A DNA stretch of 64,000 nucleotides from JAPOUP01 sp965203255 (GTDB taxonomy: Bacteria > Pseudomonadota > Alphaproteobacteria > Rhodobacterales > Rhodobacteraceae), in the NCBI GenBank assembly GCA_965203255.1, contig OZ241882.1, forward strand, positions 6,262,001-6,326,000, read 5' to 3'. A program made the translations under genes and the position numbers. Every line of letters begins with the position of its first letter. The stretch's first letter is position 1. The notes under the pieces are model-generated. The model had not been told where the DNA came from. It did no database searches and saw only the letters and a list, made by a program, of their open reading frames with translations. Positions 18,726-26,950 of the stretch are shown piece after piece.

Positions 18726-19300
18726 GGCAGTCCTGCCAGAATGAAGCCACCGAGCAGAAGAAATGCGAAGAGAGTGAACATCAGACCCAGACGGCGTTCC
18801 ATGAATTCCCTTATCGGAACACCGAATTTCCAGAGCAGCGTCGCCACAATGAAGAACCGCAGGCCTCTGGCGATGATGGAGGATAAGATGAAGACCGGGA
18901 GTGAGAGCATTGTCGCACCGCTGAGTATTGTCACGACCTTGTAAGGAAATGGCGTCATGCCCGCGAATAGCACGGTCCAGGCACCCCATTCGTTGTAGCG
19001 CTGGCTGAACTCTTGAAAATACCTGTCCAAGCCATATAGCTCAAGCACGATGCGACCGATGGAATCGTAGAGCCAGTAGCCGATCAGGTAGCCGCAGAGG
19101 CCACCAGCCACGGATGCTGAGAGACAAACTGCGGCGATGGTGAATGCGCGGCTCGGTGTGGCAAGGACCATCGGGATCATCAGTAGGTCAGGCGGGATTG
19201 GAAAGACCGAACTCTCCGCGAAGGCCACCAGAGCAAGCGCTAGGAGGGCATGCCGTGATCGCGCAAGCGATAGTGTCCAATCGTACAGGCGCTGGATCAT
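18722..19300 (-). CDS. YqaA-type DedA/VTT family membrane protein
   Basis: A 192-residue inner-membrane protein of the DedA/VTT superfamily, related to E. coli YqaA. Family-typical features are ESSVFPIPPDLLMIPMVL near residue 30, with an acidic residue in a membrane-embedded turn, the GYLIGYWLYDSIGR segment, and FAGMTPFPYKV with the conserved Pro. Several membrane helices fill the rest. It is coupled to dsbB by a four-base overlap, a pairing known in Rhodobacteraceae. The molecular role of the family (possibly lipid scrambling or transport) is not settled. Confidence 0.85.
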   Translation of the reverse strand: MIQRLYDWTLSLARSRHALLALALVAFAESSVFPIPPDLLMIPMVLATPSRAFTIAAVCLSASVAGGLCGYLIGYWLYDSIGRIVLELYGLDRYFQEFSQRYNEWGAWTVLFAGMTPFPYKVVTILSGATMLSLPVFILSSIIARGLRFFIVATLLWKFGVPIREFMERRLGLMFTLFAFLLLGGFILAGLP

Positions 19301-19757
19301 CTACACAGGCCAATCATTTGGGCCTATAGGCCATGGCATTGCAGCGGCGTCAAGGACCACAAGATGTGCCCTGACTGCCTCAATATGGCATGGAGTCTCT
19401 TGGAGCAAATCAGTCTAGGAACAGCGCAATGAACCACAGGCTTCCCGACTTCCTTGATTGGTTGGTGAATCAGACCGTCGAGGCGCGACAGAAATTTGGG
19501 CTACACCCACCGGTCCCATGCCTCTATGGGAAGATAGGTCAGTGTAGTGGAGACCGATGCGAATGCTGTCCTGGAGTCGCCAGACATTACTGCACTCGAC
19601 CGCGTGCATGCCGCAATGTCGTTGCGGACAGGAGGTCACACGAATGAGCTTCCGCACTATATCCACGTGGTAGCAGGGAGAAGTCCTTACTGGATGCCAT
19701 GCTTCTAGCTGCACCAAGTTGATCAGGTTGCGATCGGATTGATTGAAGGAGGAAATC
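19301..19757. other. Gap between yqaA and the DUF433 gene
   Basis: No recognisable gene lies here. Open frames on both strands are short, Cys-rich and without family resemblance. The right end contains the AAGGAGG ribosome site of the DUF433 gene (19746-19752). The stretch may be decayed accessory DNA because it borders a run of damaged small modules. Confidence 0.5.
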
Positions 19758-20015
19758 ATGCCCCATGAAGATGATTTGCTCAAACGAATTACAATGCGCC
19801 CCGAGGTTTTTGGCGGAAAGCCGATTATCCGAGACATGCGGATTGCCGTGGAGCATGTTCTTGCGAATCTTGCGGCAGGAATGAGTGTAGAGAGCTTGCT
19901 TGAAGACTGCCCTTTCCTGGAACGGGAGGACATCCAAGCCTGTTTCGTCTTTGCTCATCTTATGGTGGCTGGAGAGCAGGTGCACAACCGTATCTCGATT
20001 CGAGAGGCATCCTGA
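19758..20015 (+). CDS. DUF433 family putative antitoxin
   Basis: An 85-residue DUF433 protein, a small helix-turn-helix fold found as the likely antitoxin next to DUF5615 PIN-like toxins. The motif RPEVFGGKPIIRDMRIAVEHVLANLAAGMS is the family core, followed by the helical CPFLEREDIQACFVFAH. The AAGGAGG five bases upstream fixes the start at 19758. The frame is intact and overlaps the decayed DUF5615 gene. An intact antitoxin beside a dead toxin is a common stage of module decay. Confidence 0.88.
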   Translation: MPHEDDLLKRITMRPEVFGGKPIIRDMRIAVEHVLANLAAGMSVESLLEDCPFLEREDIQACFVFAHLMVAGEQVHNRISIREAS

Positions 20016-20369
20016 AGTTCTTGCCCGACGTATGCGCGGATTCCCTGCCTCTGCTCCGCGCCTTGCTGAATCATGGACACGACGTGCTGTTTGCTCGTCA
20101 AACCTGCCTACAAGCCTCTGGCAATCGCATTGGGAGAGAGGGGCTTGACAGTAACTGAAGACAAGGACTTTGGGGAGTCTGTCTTCCTGCGGGCTGTGGG
20201 GTTTTCATCCCGGTATTGTGCGTTATCTGGAATGACACCGGTGGAGCGGGTTGATGCGATGCCCAAATTGATCGAACACCATGCGCAGGCATTGCGTGAA
20301 CGGGCAGTCATCGAGGTTTCCGGAAAACGGGTGCGTGTGCGGTTTGCACAAGACTCGAATCGGTCATGA
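20012..20369 (+). pseudogene. DUF5615 PIN-like toxin, frameshifted
   Basis: The DUF5615 toxin is spread over several frames: LKFLPDVCADSLPLLRALLNHGHDVLFAR from 20012, then LGERGLTVTEDKDFGE in a second frame, then GFHPGIVRYLE in a third, returning to MTPVERVDAMPKLIEHHAQALR. At least three indels are needed to rejoin them. The expected acidic PIN residues (FLPDV and EDKDFGE) are still visible. The start codon position next to the DUF433 stop reads CTG/ATC, so initiation is probably also lost. Confidence 0.72.
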
Positions 20370-20509
20370 CAACGGATCCTTGGTTCAAGGCGGTCACTCC
20401 CCGCCGAGAGGTGCGGGAAGGGCGCTCGTTTAGCCCGGATGAACTCGCAATGGCGTTGAAACAGGTTGTTGGTCTCACCGCACCGATGGGCTATCGGGAA
20501 CCTGTGTAG
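20366..20509 (+). pseudogene. DUF499-family ATPase, N-terminal stub
   Basis: The 47 codons (MTTDPWFKAVTPRREVREGR, then SFSPDELAMALKQVVGL) match the start of DUF499 proteins, large (about 1000-residue) ATPases found with DNA methyltransferases and PLD-type helicases in defence islands. A TAG at 20507 ends it and nothing recognisable of the remaining 950 residues follows. The start overlaps the DUF5615 stop by ATGA, so the three genes once formed an operon. Assignment rests on a short segment. Confidence 0.5.
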
Positions 20510-20842
20510 CTCTGTTGCGCACTTGCCTTACTCACGCTCTATACGAACATGCGGTCATGGTTCAACGTCGCCTCCCCGGCAAGACGCAGACCACATTCCC
20601 GGTGCTCATTGCTGTAACTCAGGCGGGTAGGAAAAGAACACACACACACTGACCGCGCGCTCGATCATCTTTCTGTCCCATACGGCAAAGCTGAATGTTT
20701 GCAAGAGTGTCGGAGTTGCTTGCAAATGCGGGTGTTGCCCAGACGTTGGCTTGGTGACCCGGAAACCTGAAGGCGGACACAGGGAGGTGCGAATTGACCG
20801 GCTGGAGGCATACCGATTAGGTTGCGGCTGGGAGGAGTGCCT
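20510..20842. other. Gap after the DUF499 stub
   Basis: No recognisable gene. It contains a short CA repeat (about 20640-20651) and, at its right end, the GGGAGGAG ribosome site of the next gene. It is the place where the body of the DUF499 gene would have been; no trace of it was recognised. Confidence 0.45.
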
Positions 20843-21079
20843 ATGGTGCAGAAATCCAGAACTAGGTTCAGCGACACTCTTGCTGTGGAAGAAGCGTTGC
20901 TCAGCACCACCCTGGAGGCGGTTCGGAGGGCTGGCTATGAACCGCACCCGTGGACGGAACCGTGGGAGTTGCAGATGGAGCTTGAGGATCTGGGGGATGT
21001 CGATCCATATCGCTTTCCGGCCACGCGATGGCTCAGCGAGCGTCGCCGCAGGGAGCGGGATGCCGGATCGGACACATGA
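20843..21079 (+). CDS. Small protein upstream of a PIN-domain gene, possible antitoxin
   Basis: I do not recognise this 78-residue protein. It has an alternating charged pattern, predicted mostly helical (TLAVEEALLSTTLEAVRRAG), a Trp/Pro-rich centre (EPHPWTEPWELQ) and a strongly basic end (RWLSERRRRERD). The GGGAGGAG just before ATG 20843 supports the start. Its stop overlaps the start of the PIN gene (ATGA), so both are translated together. Small size, charge and coupling are what an antitoxin would look like, which is inference from context only. Confidence 0.68.
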   Translation: MVQKSRTRFSDTLAVEEALLSTTLEAVRRAGYEPHPWTEPWELQMELEDLGDVDPYRFPATRWLSERRRRERDAGSDT

Positions 21080-21966
21080 TCGGCTTCGGGTTTGACACGA
21101 ATATTCTCGTACGGGCGGCGTCGCGGCGCTTTCTTTCGGCCTTGCTTGAGCGGCTTGGCAAGCCCCTATACTTGGTGCCAGAAGTGCGTGCAGAGCTGGA
21201 AGGTGTGCTCCGGCGACGGGTGGAGAACGCATGGGTTGAGAAGCTTGAGCAGGAAGATCCCGAGGAAACGCGGTGGTCAGTGCAGGATCGCGCTCGGATA
21301 GTCGCCGCCGCGGCTGATTCGGTCAGCGGGTGGGCCAAAGAGACTCTCGGCAACCAAGACGCTGAAGCAGGGCTGATTGCCATACACCACGACATGCAGG
21401 ATTCGCTGGCCGTGGCCAATTTGCTGCGCGGACTGAGGACCGTTCACTTTCCGGGCGAGCATGTACAGGGTTATGGCTCTGACCGCACGATAATCTGCCA
21501 GTGCATGCACCACCGGCTAATTCCCGTGGTGACGGCCAATGTTCGCAGCATCAGCCACGATGTGATCAATCGCTGGGCAGCCCCTTGGATTAGGCGGGAA
21601 ATGCCAAGAGGAAACAATCTTCCCGCTCGGTTGATCGTTGAGCCTGAAGAGGCGGTTGCGGTGCTGACCGACCGGGACCCCGACCTGATTTACCAAACGG
21701 CCGTTGGCGCATGCCTGCCGTCGCGGGAGGTTGAGTCGTATGTCATGGATGGCATCCTGAGGCGCACGGCGGAAATGATGGGACGAAGCGGGCTTTCCAG
21801 AAGCGCGGCAACAGTGCTTGCATGTTATGAGAACGATCCCAATCCTGAAGTGACATTTTCCGACGTCCGACAGAGTCTTCCGGCCAGAACCAGGGAAACG
21901 GAAGAGCTTCGTCTCTCGCTCGAGCGGCGATACACGAGCGCTGCCGGCTATGTTGGGCAGGTCTGA
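21076..21966 (+). CDS. PIN-domain protein with long C-terminal extension
   Basis: A 296-residue protein whose first about 165 residues have PIN nuclease features: FDTNILVRA with the first Asp near residue 7, EVRAELEGVL with Glu near 37, and SDRTIICQCMHHRLIPVVTANVRSI with the third Asp and the T-x-N motif. PIN toxins cleave RNA with Mg2+ or Mn2+. The remaining about 130 residues (LIVEPEEAVAVLTDRDPDL onwards) are unlike ordinary VapC, which ends near 140 residues. It is coupled to the 78-aa gene. Its role is probably toxin or RNA-processing nuclease; the extension is unexplained. No damage is visible, unlike the neighbouring modules. Confidence 0.72.
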   Translation: MIGFGFDTNILVRAASRRFLSALLERLGKPLYLVPEVRAELEGVLRRRVENAWVEKLEQEDPEETRWSVQDRARIVAAAADSVSGWAKETLGNQDAEAGLIAIHHDMQDSLAVANLLRGLRTVHFPGEHVQGYGSDRTIICQCMHHRLIPVVTANVRSISHDVINRWAAPWIRREMPRGNNLPARLIVEPEEAVAVLTDRDPDLIYQTAVGACLPSREVESYVMDGILRRTAEMMGRSGLSRSAATVLACYENDPNPEVTFSDVRQSLPARTRETEELRLSLERRYTSAAGYVGQV

Positions 21967-22136
21967 TTCGCCGGATGGCGACTCAGCGACGATTTCAGTT
22001 CTGTCTCCAACATGTCGAGGGCTGTCCATTGGCTCTTTGGGTGGTCACGGCGAGAGTTCAGAACTGTGCGGGCCAGCGGAAAACGACAACGGTCCATATG
22101 GACTCAGGAAATCATGAAGGATAAATGGAGGCAGGT

Positions 22137-22222
22137 GCCCGAGTGGCGGAATGGTAGACGCAGGGGACTCAAAATCCCCCGCCTTCGCGGGCGTGAGAGT
22201 TCGAGTCTCTCCTCGGGCACCA
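22137..22222 (+). tRNA. tRNA-Leu (CAA)
   Basis: This 86-nt tRNA has a seven-base acceptor stem GCCCGAG/CTCGGGC, anticodon loop CTCAAAA giving CAA, a long class II variable arm, T-arm GAGAG-TTCGAGT-CTCTC and an encoded CCA (22220-22222). It lies between the PIN module and the acyl-CoA operon. No integrase or attachment duplication of its 3' end was seen nearby. Confidence 0.95.
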
Positions 22223-22654
22223 GATTGTGTCATCATTCCTGCCTTTGGGCGTAAAGGAGCATTGTCTGGACGACGTCCAATGTCTCCAGCCTTTCCGGCC
22301 GACCAGTAGGCGGCCAATTGCTTCAGTTCGTCAAAGCGCCCACGGCAAAACCCAGCGAGCCCGGCTCGCGCCGAATGGTTGTGCATTTCAGCAACCGAGA
22401 CCTGCAGTGGCACTTTGGGCGGATCGACGAAAGCTCGTATTTCCGTAGGGACAGTCTCACGAACCGGAATCGACTGTCGCTGCCGCACTATGGGCGAGAG
22501 GGCGCGAAACTTTCCAGCCATTGAATGAACGTCGTGTTGGTTTTGTGAACACAGCCTGGCCATTTAAGGAACGAATGCGGCAATGCTTGGTCGCATTTGG
22601 GCAGGGCATGCCGGACAGCTTCATGCATTGGCGTTGAAGGGAAAGGAAGATGCA
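22223..22654. other. Gap between tRNA-Leu and the acyl-CoA operon
   Basis: No recognisable gene or strong hairpin was found. Frames open on either strand lack family resemblance. The right end carries GAAAGGAAG, the ribosome site of the acyl-CoA dehydrogenase gene; the operon promoter must be in this stretch but was not identified. Confidence 0.45.
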
Positions 22655-23815
22655 ATGGAATTCGGGCTGAGCCAGGAACAGGAGATGATCGTCTCGACGG
22701 TTCGCGGTTTTGTCGAAACCGAGATTTTCCCTTACGAGGACGAAGTTGAGCGCACGGGAGAAGTGCCGGCCGATCTGGCTGAACAAATCAGGCGCAAGAC
22801 CATGGAATTGGGTTTCTATGCCTGCAATTTTCCCGAAGAGGTCGGCGGCGCGGGTCTGTCCCATGTCGATTTCGCACTGGTTGAGCGTGAGCTTGGGCGG
22901 GGCTCCATGGCGCTTACGCATTTCTTCGGAAGGCCGCAGAACATCCTGATGGCCTGTCGTGATGACCAGAGGGAGCGGTATCTGCTGCCTGCGGTACGTG
23001 GAGAGCGCATGGACGCGCTGGCGATGACCGAGCCCGAAGCTGGATCTGACATACGCGGCATGCGTTGCACGGCGGAGCGCTCCGGAAATGACTGGGTCGT
23101 GAACGGAACAAAACACTTCATTTCCGGCGCCAATCACGCAGATTTCTTCATTGTTTTCATCGCAACGGGCGTGGACGACACTCCAAAGGGACCGAAGAAG
23201 CGAATCACGGCGTTTCTGGTCGATCGGGGGCATCCCGGCTTTGAAGTGCGGGATGGATATAGATCGGTCAGCCACAGGGGCTACCAGAACTGCATACTGG
23301 AATTCGCCGACTGTCGATTGCCGGACCGGCAGGTGCTCGGTGAGGTCGACGGCGGTTTCAGGGTGATGAATGAGTGGCTCTATGCGACCCGGATTACCGT
23401 TGCTGCGATGTCAGTTGGTCGGGCGCGGCGCTGCTTTGATCTTGCTCTGGAGCACGCTGCCACCCGAAAACAGTTCGGGCAGAGCATCGGAAAGTTCCAG
23501 GGCGTGTCGTTTCAGGTCGCGGACATGGTCACCGAAATCGATGCGGCGGACTACCTGACGCTGGCGGCGGCGTGGCGTCTCGACCAGGGAATTCCAGCAA
23601 ATCGCGAAATTGCCTCGGCCAAGCTCTACGCCACGGAAATGCTGGCCCGCGTGACGGACACGACGCTGCAGGTCTTTGGCGGAATGGGTTTGATGGAGGA
23701 TCTGCCTATCGAACGGTTCTGGCGTGATGCCCGAGTGGAGAGGATCTGGGACGGAACCTCCGAGATTCAACGCCATATCATCAGTCGCGAACTCCTGCGG
23801 CCACTCGGTGCCTGA
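22655..23815 (+). CDS. Acyl-CoA dehydrogenase
   Basis: A 386-residue FAD enzyme of the acyl-CoA dehydrogenase family, introducing a 2,3-double bond into an acyl-CoA. The family motifs LAMTEPEAGSDI, FISGANHADFF, the ATRKQFGQSIGKFQ helix and the C-terminal WDGTSEIQRHI are present; Asp stands where many members have the catalytic Glu (EGTSEIQ). The start at 22655 has GGAAG upstream. It heads a same-strand cluster with a CoA ligase, a CaiD-like hydratase and an MttB-family protein. By analogy with carnitine/gamma-butyrobetaine catabolism it may oxidise a trimethylaminobutyryl-type CoA; this is inference. Confidence 0.9.
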   Translation: MEFGLSQEQEMIVSTVRGFVETEIFPYEDEVERTGEVPADLAEQIRRKTMELGFYACNFPEEVGGAGLSHVDFALVERELGRGSMALTHFFGRPQNILMACRDDQRERYLLPAVRGERMDALAMTEPEAGSDIRGMRCTAERSGNDWVVNGTKHFISGANHADFFIVFIATGVDDTPKGPKKRITAFLVDRGHPGFEVRDGYRSVSHRGYQNCILEFADCRLPDRQVLGEVDGGFRVMNEWLYATRITVAAMSVGRARRCFDLALEHAATRKQFGQSIGKFQGVSFQVADMVTEIDAADYLTLAAAWRLDQGIPANREIASAKLYATEMLARVTDTTLQVFGGMGLMEDLPIERFWRDARVERIWDGTSEIQRHIISRELLRPLGA

Positions 23816-23931
23816 GCTGCTCCCAAGATTGTGCAATTCTGGATGCGCCTCGATCCACTCCCCCTAAGCGTGGCTCTCGAGCCCAAGAGAAGGACTTCAT
23901 TCTTTGGAGTCGGCGGCGTGCGGATTGGCCG

Positions 23932-25956
23932 ATGTTTCGTGACTTAGGGCGTCTGTTACGACCACGTAGCATTGCGGTGGTTGGTGGAGGGGCGGAGAGC
24001 CGCTACCTTATGCAGAATTGCGTCAGAATCGGATTCAATGGACCGGTTTGGCATGTTCATCCAAGCCTGACCGACTATTCATCCGTCGCCGAACTTCCGC
24101 AACCGCCAGACGCTGCATTCGTCGGTGTCAACCGTCACAAAACGATTGGAATCGTCAGGGAACTTGCCACGATGGGAGCTGGTGGCGCAGTGGCATATGC
24201 CAGCGGCTATTCGGAAGCGGAGGCTGAGGTCGGAGACGGGGCCAGATTGCAGGCGCAGCTGCTTGAAGCCGCCGGAAACATGGTGCTGATCGGGCCAAAC
24301 TGCTATGGGTTCCTGAACTACCTTGACGGTGCTGCGCTGTGGCCTGACCAACAGGGCGGGAAGCGCTGCGGGCGCGGCGTGGCGATCATTACGCAGAGTT
24401 CCAACATCGCTATCAACCTGACAATGCAGCGACGGGGGCTGCCTTTAGCCTATGTTGTCACCGCAGGCAATCAGGTGCAGACCGGCGTGGCTGAGATTGG
24501 AACCGATTTACTGGAGGATGAACGTGTCACAGCACTTGGACTTCACCTCGAAGGTCTGGGAGACATACGCCAATTTGAGGCTATGGCGGGACGCGCATGT
24601 GAATTGGGAACGCCAGTTGTCGTTCTGAAATCCGGCCGGTCCGAGGCGGCGCGGGCCGCGGCAGTATCACATACAGCCGCGCTTGCTGGAAGCGCTGCGG
24701 GAGCGGACGCGTTGTTCGCACGACTCGGGGTCGCTCAGGTTACGTCGTTGCCTGAACTCGTGGAGACCCTAAAGCTGTTGCACATCTCGGGGCCATTGGC
24801 CTCTAACCGGATCGCGTCCATGTCCTGTTCGGGTGGCGAGGCCGGGCTTATGGCCGACGGAATCCAAGGTCGGGATCTGGTGTATCCACGGCTTGGTGAG
24901 GGGCAGCGAACGGCGCTAAGAGCTGCGCTTGGATCAAAGGTGGCGTTGGCCAACCCATTGGATTACCACACATACATTTGGGCCGATACAAAGGCGATGA
25001 CTGCGACATTCAGCGCAGTTATGCAGGGCGATCTGGCGCTAGGTGCCGTGGTGGCCGACTTTCCGAGGTCCGATCGCTGCTCGGATGCGGATTGGGAACC
25101 TGTGATTACGGCAGTTGTCCAGACCATGCATTCAACGCGCAAACCCATGGCCATCGTATCGTCGCTACCCGAGACAATGCCGGAGTCGACGGCGGAGCGG
25201 CTTGTGGGTCTTGGAATCGCTCCAATGAACGGGTTGAATGAGGCACTGGCGGCGTTCGAGGCAGCAGCTTGGTTAGGGCGCAGGCGACCGGTGGCCACTC
25301 CGGTTCTTGTTTCGGACGGCCCTCGCAGTGTCCGCCAATTGTCGGAGGCGCATGGCAAGGCAATTCTGGCGGATTTCGGCGTTGAGACACCTCGGTCTGT
25401 TCGGGCCGCCACACCCGACGAAATTGTCGCAGCGGCGAGAGGCCTTGAGTTTCCGCTGGTGCTGAAGGGTGAAGGCATCGCTCACAAGACGGATGTTGGT
25501 GCAGTTGTTCTGGATCTGCGCTGCGACGAGGAATTGGTGTCCGCAGCGCAGCAGATGGGAGGTACGGGATTTCTGCTCGAGGAAATGGTCGACGATGGAG
25601 TCGCCGAGCTATTGATTGGTGTCATCCGGGATCCGGTTCATGGTTTTGTGCTTAGTCTTGCTGCGGGAGGCGTGCTGACCGAGCTTGTACGGGACACCGC
25701 AAACCTGCTGTTGCCCGTAACCGACCAAGATATCCGCGAAGGGCTCGGAATCCTACGAATTGTCCCCCTTCTGGAAGGGTATCGGGGGTCGCCAGCAGTT
25801 GATATTGAGGCGGTAATTCGCGCAGTGCTTGCCGTAGCGAGCTACGTTACAGCCAATGCCGGACAGATCGAAGGCGTCGAAATCAACCCTTTGATCTGCA
25901 CACCGACCCGGGCTGTAGCGGCAGATGTACTGATCAGAATCGGAGATGCTGAATGA
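23932..25956 (+). CDS. Acyl-CoA synthetase, NDP-forming (acetate-CoA ligase family)
   Basis: A 674-residue single-chain NDP-forming acyl-CoA synthetase, with fused CoA-binding (RSIAVVGGGAES), succinyl-CoA ligase-like and ATP-grasp domains. The phosphorylated His is in SHTAALAGSAAGADALF near residue 245; the ATP-grasp part shows FPLVLKGEGIAHKTDVGAV and GVEINPL. The stop overlaps the next start by ATGA, so it is coupled to the hydratase. In carnitine-type clusters such an enzyme activates the substrate to its CoA thioester. The substrate is not evident from sequence. Confidence 0.9.
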   Translation: MFRDLGRLLRPRSIAVVGGGAESRYLMQNCVRIGFNGPVWHVHPSLTDYSSVAELPQPPDAAFVGVNRHKTIGIVRELATMGAGGAVAYASGYSEAEAEVGDGARLQAQLLEAAGNMVLIGPNCYGFLNYLDGAALWPDQQGGKRCGRGVAIITQSSNIAINLTMQRRGLPLAYVVTAGNQVQTGVAEIGTDLLEDERVTALGLHLEGLGDIRQFEAMAGRACELGTPVVVLKSGRSEAARAAAVSHTAALAGSAAGADALFARLGVAQVTSLPELVETLKLLHISGPLASNRIASMSCSGGEAGLMADGIQGRDLVYPRLGEGQRTALRAALGSKVALANPLDYHTYIWADTKAMTATFSAVMQGDLALGAVVADFPRSDRCSDADWEPVITAVVQTMHSTRKPMAIVSSLPETMPESTAERLVGLGIAPMNGLNEALAAFEAAAWLGRRRPVATPVLVSDGPRSVRQLSEAHGKAILADFGVETPRSVRAATPDEIVAAARGLEFPLVLKGEGIAHKTDVGAVVLDLRCDEELVSAAQQMGGTGFLLEEMVDDGVAELLIGVIRDPVHGFVLSLAAGGVLTELVRDTANLLLPVTDQDIREGLGILRIVPLLEGYRGSPAVDIEAVIRAVLAVASYVTANAGQIEGVEINPLICTPTRAVAADVLIRIGDAE

Positions 25957-26738
25957 GTGGGCAACCAATTCATACACGAATCGAGGGCCATGTACTGGAA
26001 GTGACACTGGACCGGCCCAAGGCGAACGCAATTGACTTCGCTACCAGCCGCGAGATGGGAGAGGTTTTCCGAGGCTTCCGCGATGACCCCGAACTACGTG
26101 TAGTTATCGTAACTGGGAGTGGGGATAGGTTCTTCAGCGCTGGCTGGGATCTCAAGGCCGCCGCCGCGGGTGAGGCTGTCGATGGCGACTATGGCATTGG
26201 CGGTTTTGGTGGATTGCAGGAGTTAAGGGGTCTGAACAAGCCCGTGATTGCGGCCGTCAATGGTATCTGCTGCGGTGGTGGACTTGAGGTGGCTCTGAGT
26301 GCGGACATGATTCTGGCCGCGGAACATGCCACTTTCGCGTTACCCGAGATTCGCTCTGGAACTGTGGCGGACGCTGCAAGTATCAAGCTGCCGAAACGCA
26401 TTCCCTATCACATCGCGATGGAGATGCTCTTGACTGGCCGCTGGCTCGATGCGCAGGAAGCCGCTCGATGGGGTCTGGTGAACCGAATCCATCCGGCTGC
26501 GGAGTTGATGCATGAAGCGCATGCGCTGGCTGCACTGCTGGCTGCAGGACCACCGCTTGTCTACGCTGCGATCAAGGAAATTGTGCGCGAAGCAGAGGAC
26601 ATGAAGTTTCAGGACGCAATGAACCGAATCACCAAGAGCCAATTTGCCACGGTTGAGACGCTCTATGGGTCCCAGGATCAAATCGAAGGCGCGAAAGCGT
26701 TCGCTGAAGGTCGTGATCCGGTTTGGAAAGGAAGATAA
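25953..26738 (+). CDS. caiD: Carnitinyl-CoA dehydratase-like enoyl-CoA hydratase
   Basis: A 261-residue crotonase-fold enzyme. The oxyanion-hole segments are SAGWDLKAAAAGE and NGICCGGGLEVAL; the GIGGFGGLQELRGLNKPVIA stretch and the Glu in LPEIRSGTVADA are typical of CaiD, which interconverts crotonobetainyl-CoA and carnitinyl-CoA. The start overlaps the ligase stop by four bases. Together with the dehydrogenase, the CoA ligase and the methyltransferase-family protein it points to breakdown of carnitine or a similar betaine. A general enoyl-CoA hydratase remains possible. Confidence 0.82.
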   Translation: MSGQPIHTRIEGHVLEVTLDRPKANAIDFATSREMGEVFRGFRDDPELRVVIVTGSGDRFFSAGWDLKAAAAGEAVDGDYGIGGFGGLQELRGLNKPVIAAVNGICCGGGLEVALSADMILAAEHATFALPEIRSGTVADAASIKLPKRIPYHIAMEMLLTGRWLDAQEAARWGLVNRIHPAAELMHEAHALAALLAAGPPLVYAAIKEIVREAEDMKFQDAMNRITKSQFATVETLYGSQDQIEGAKAFAEGRDPVWKGR

Positions 26739-26950
26739 CTCCGTAGTTCCGGGTGTTGAGGAGAACCGATGCGCCCAGATGCGTATATTGGGCGCCGTAA
26801 GCCATTCCGGTATCCACGCCGTGGCTGTGGGGCCGCACTGCTGAGCCGCGACTTGCCCTATGGTCTGCAAGGAAGTTGTTTGGCTCGGTCTTTCGGTCTC
26901 TGGGCAAGCCAGCTAGTCGGGTCTTGGGGGTGCCGGAGGATGACGGTGTG

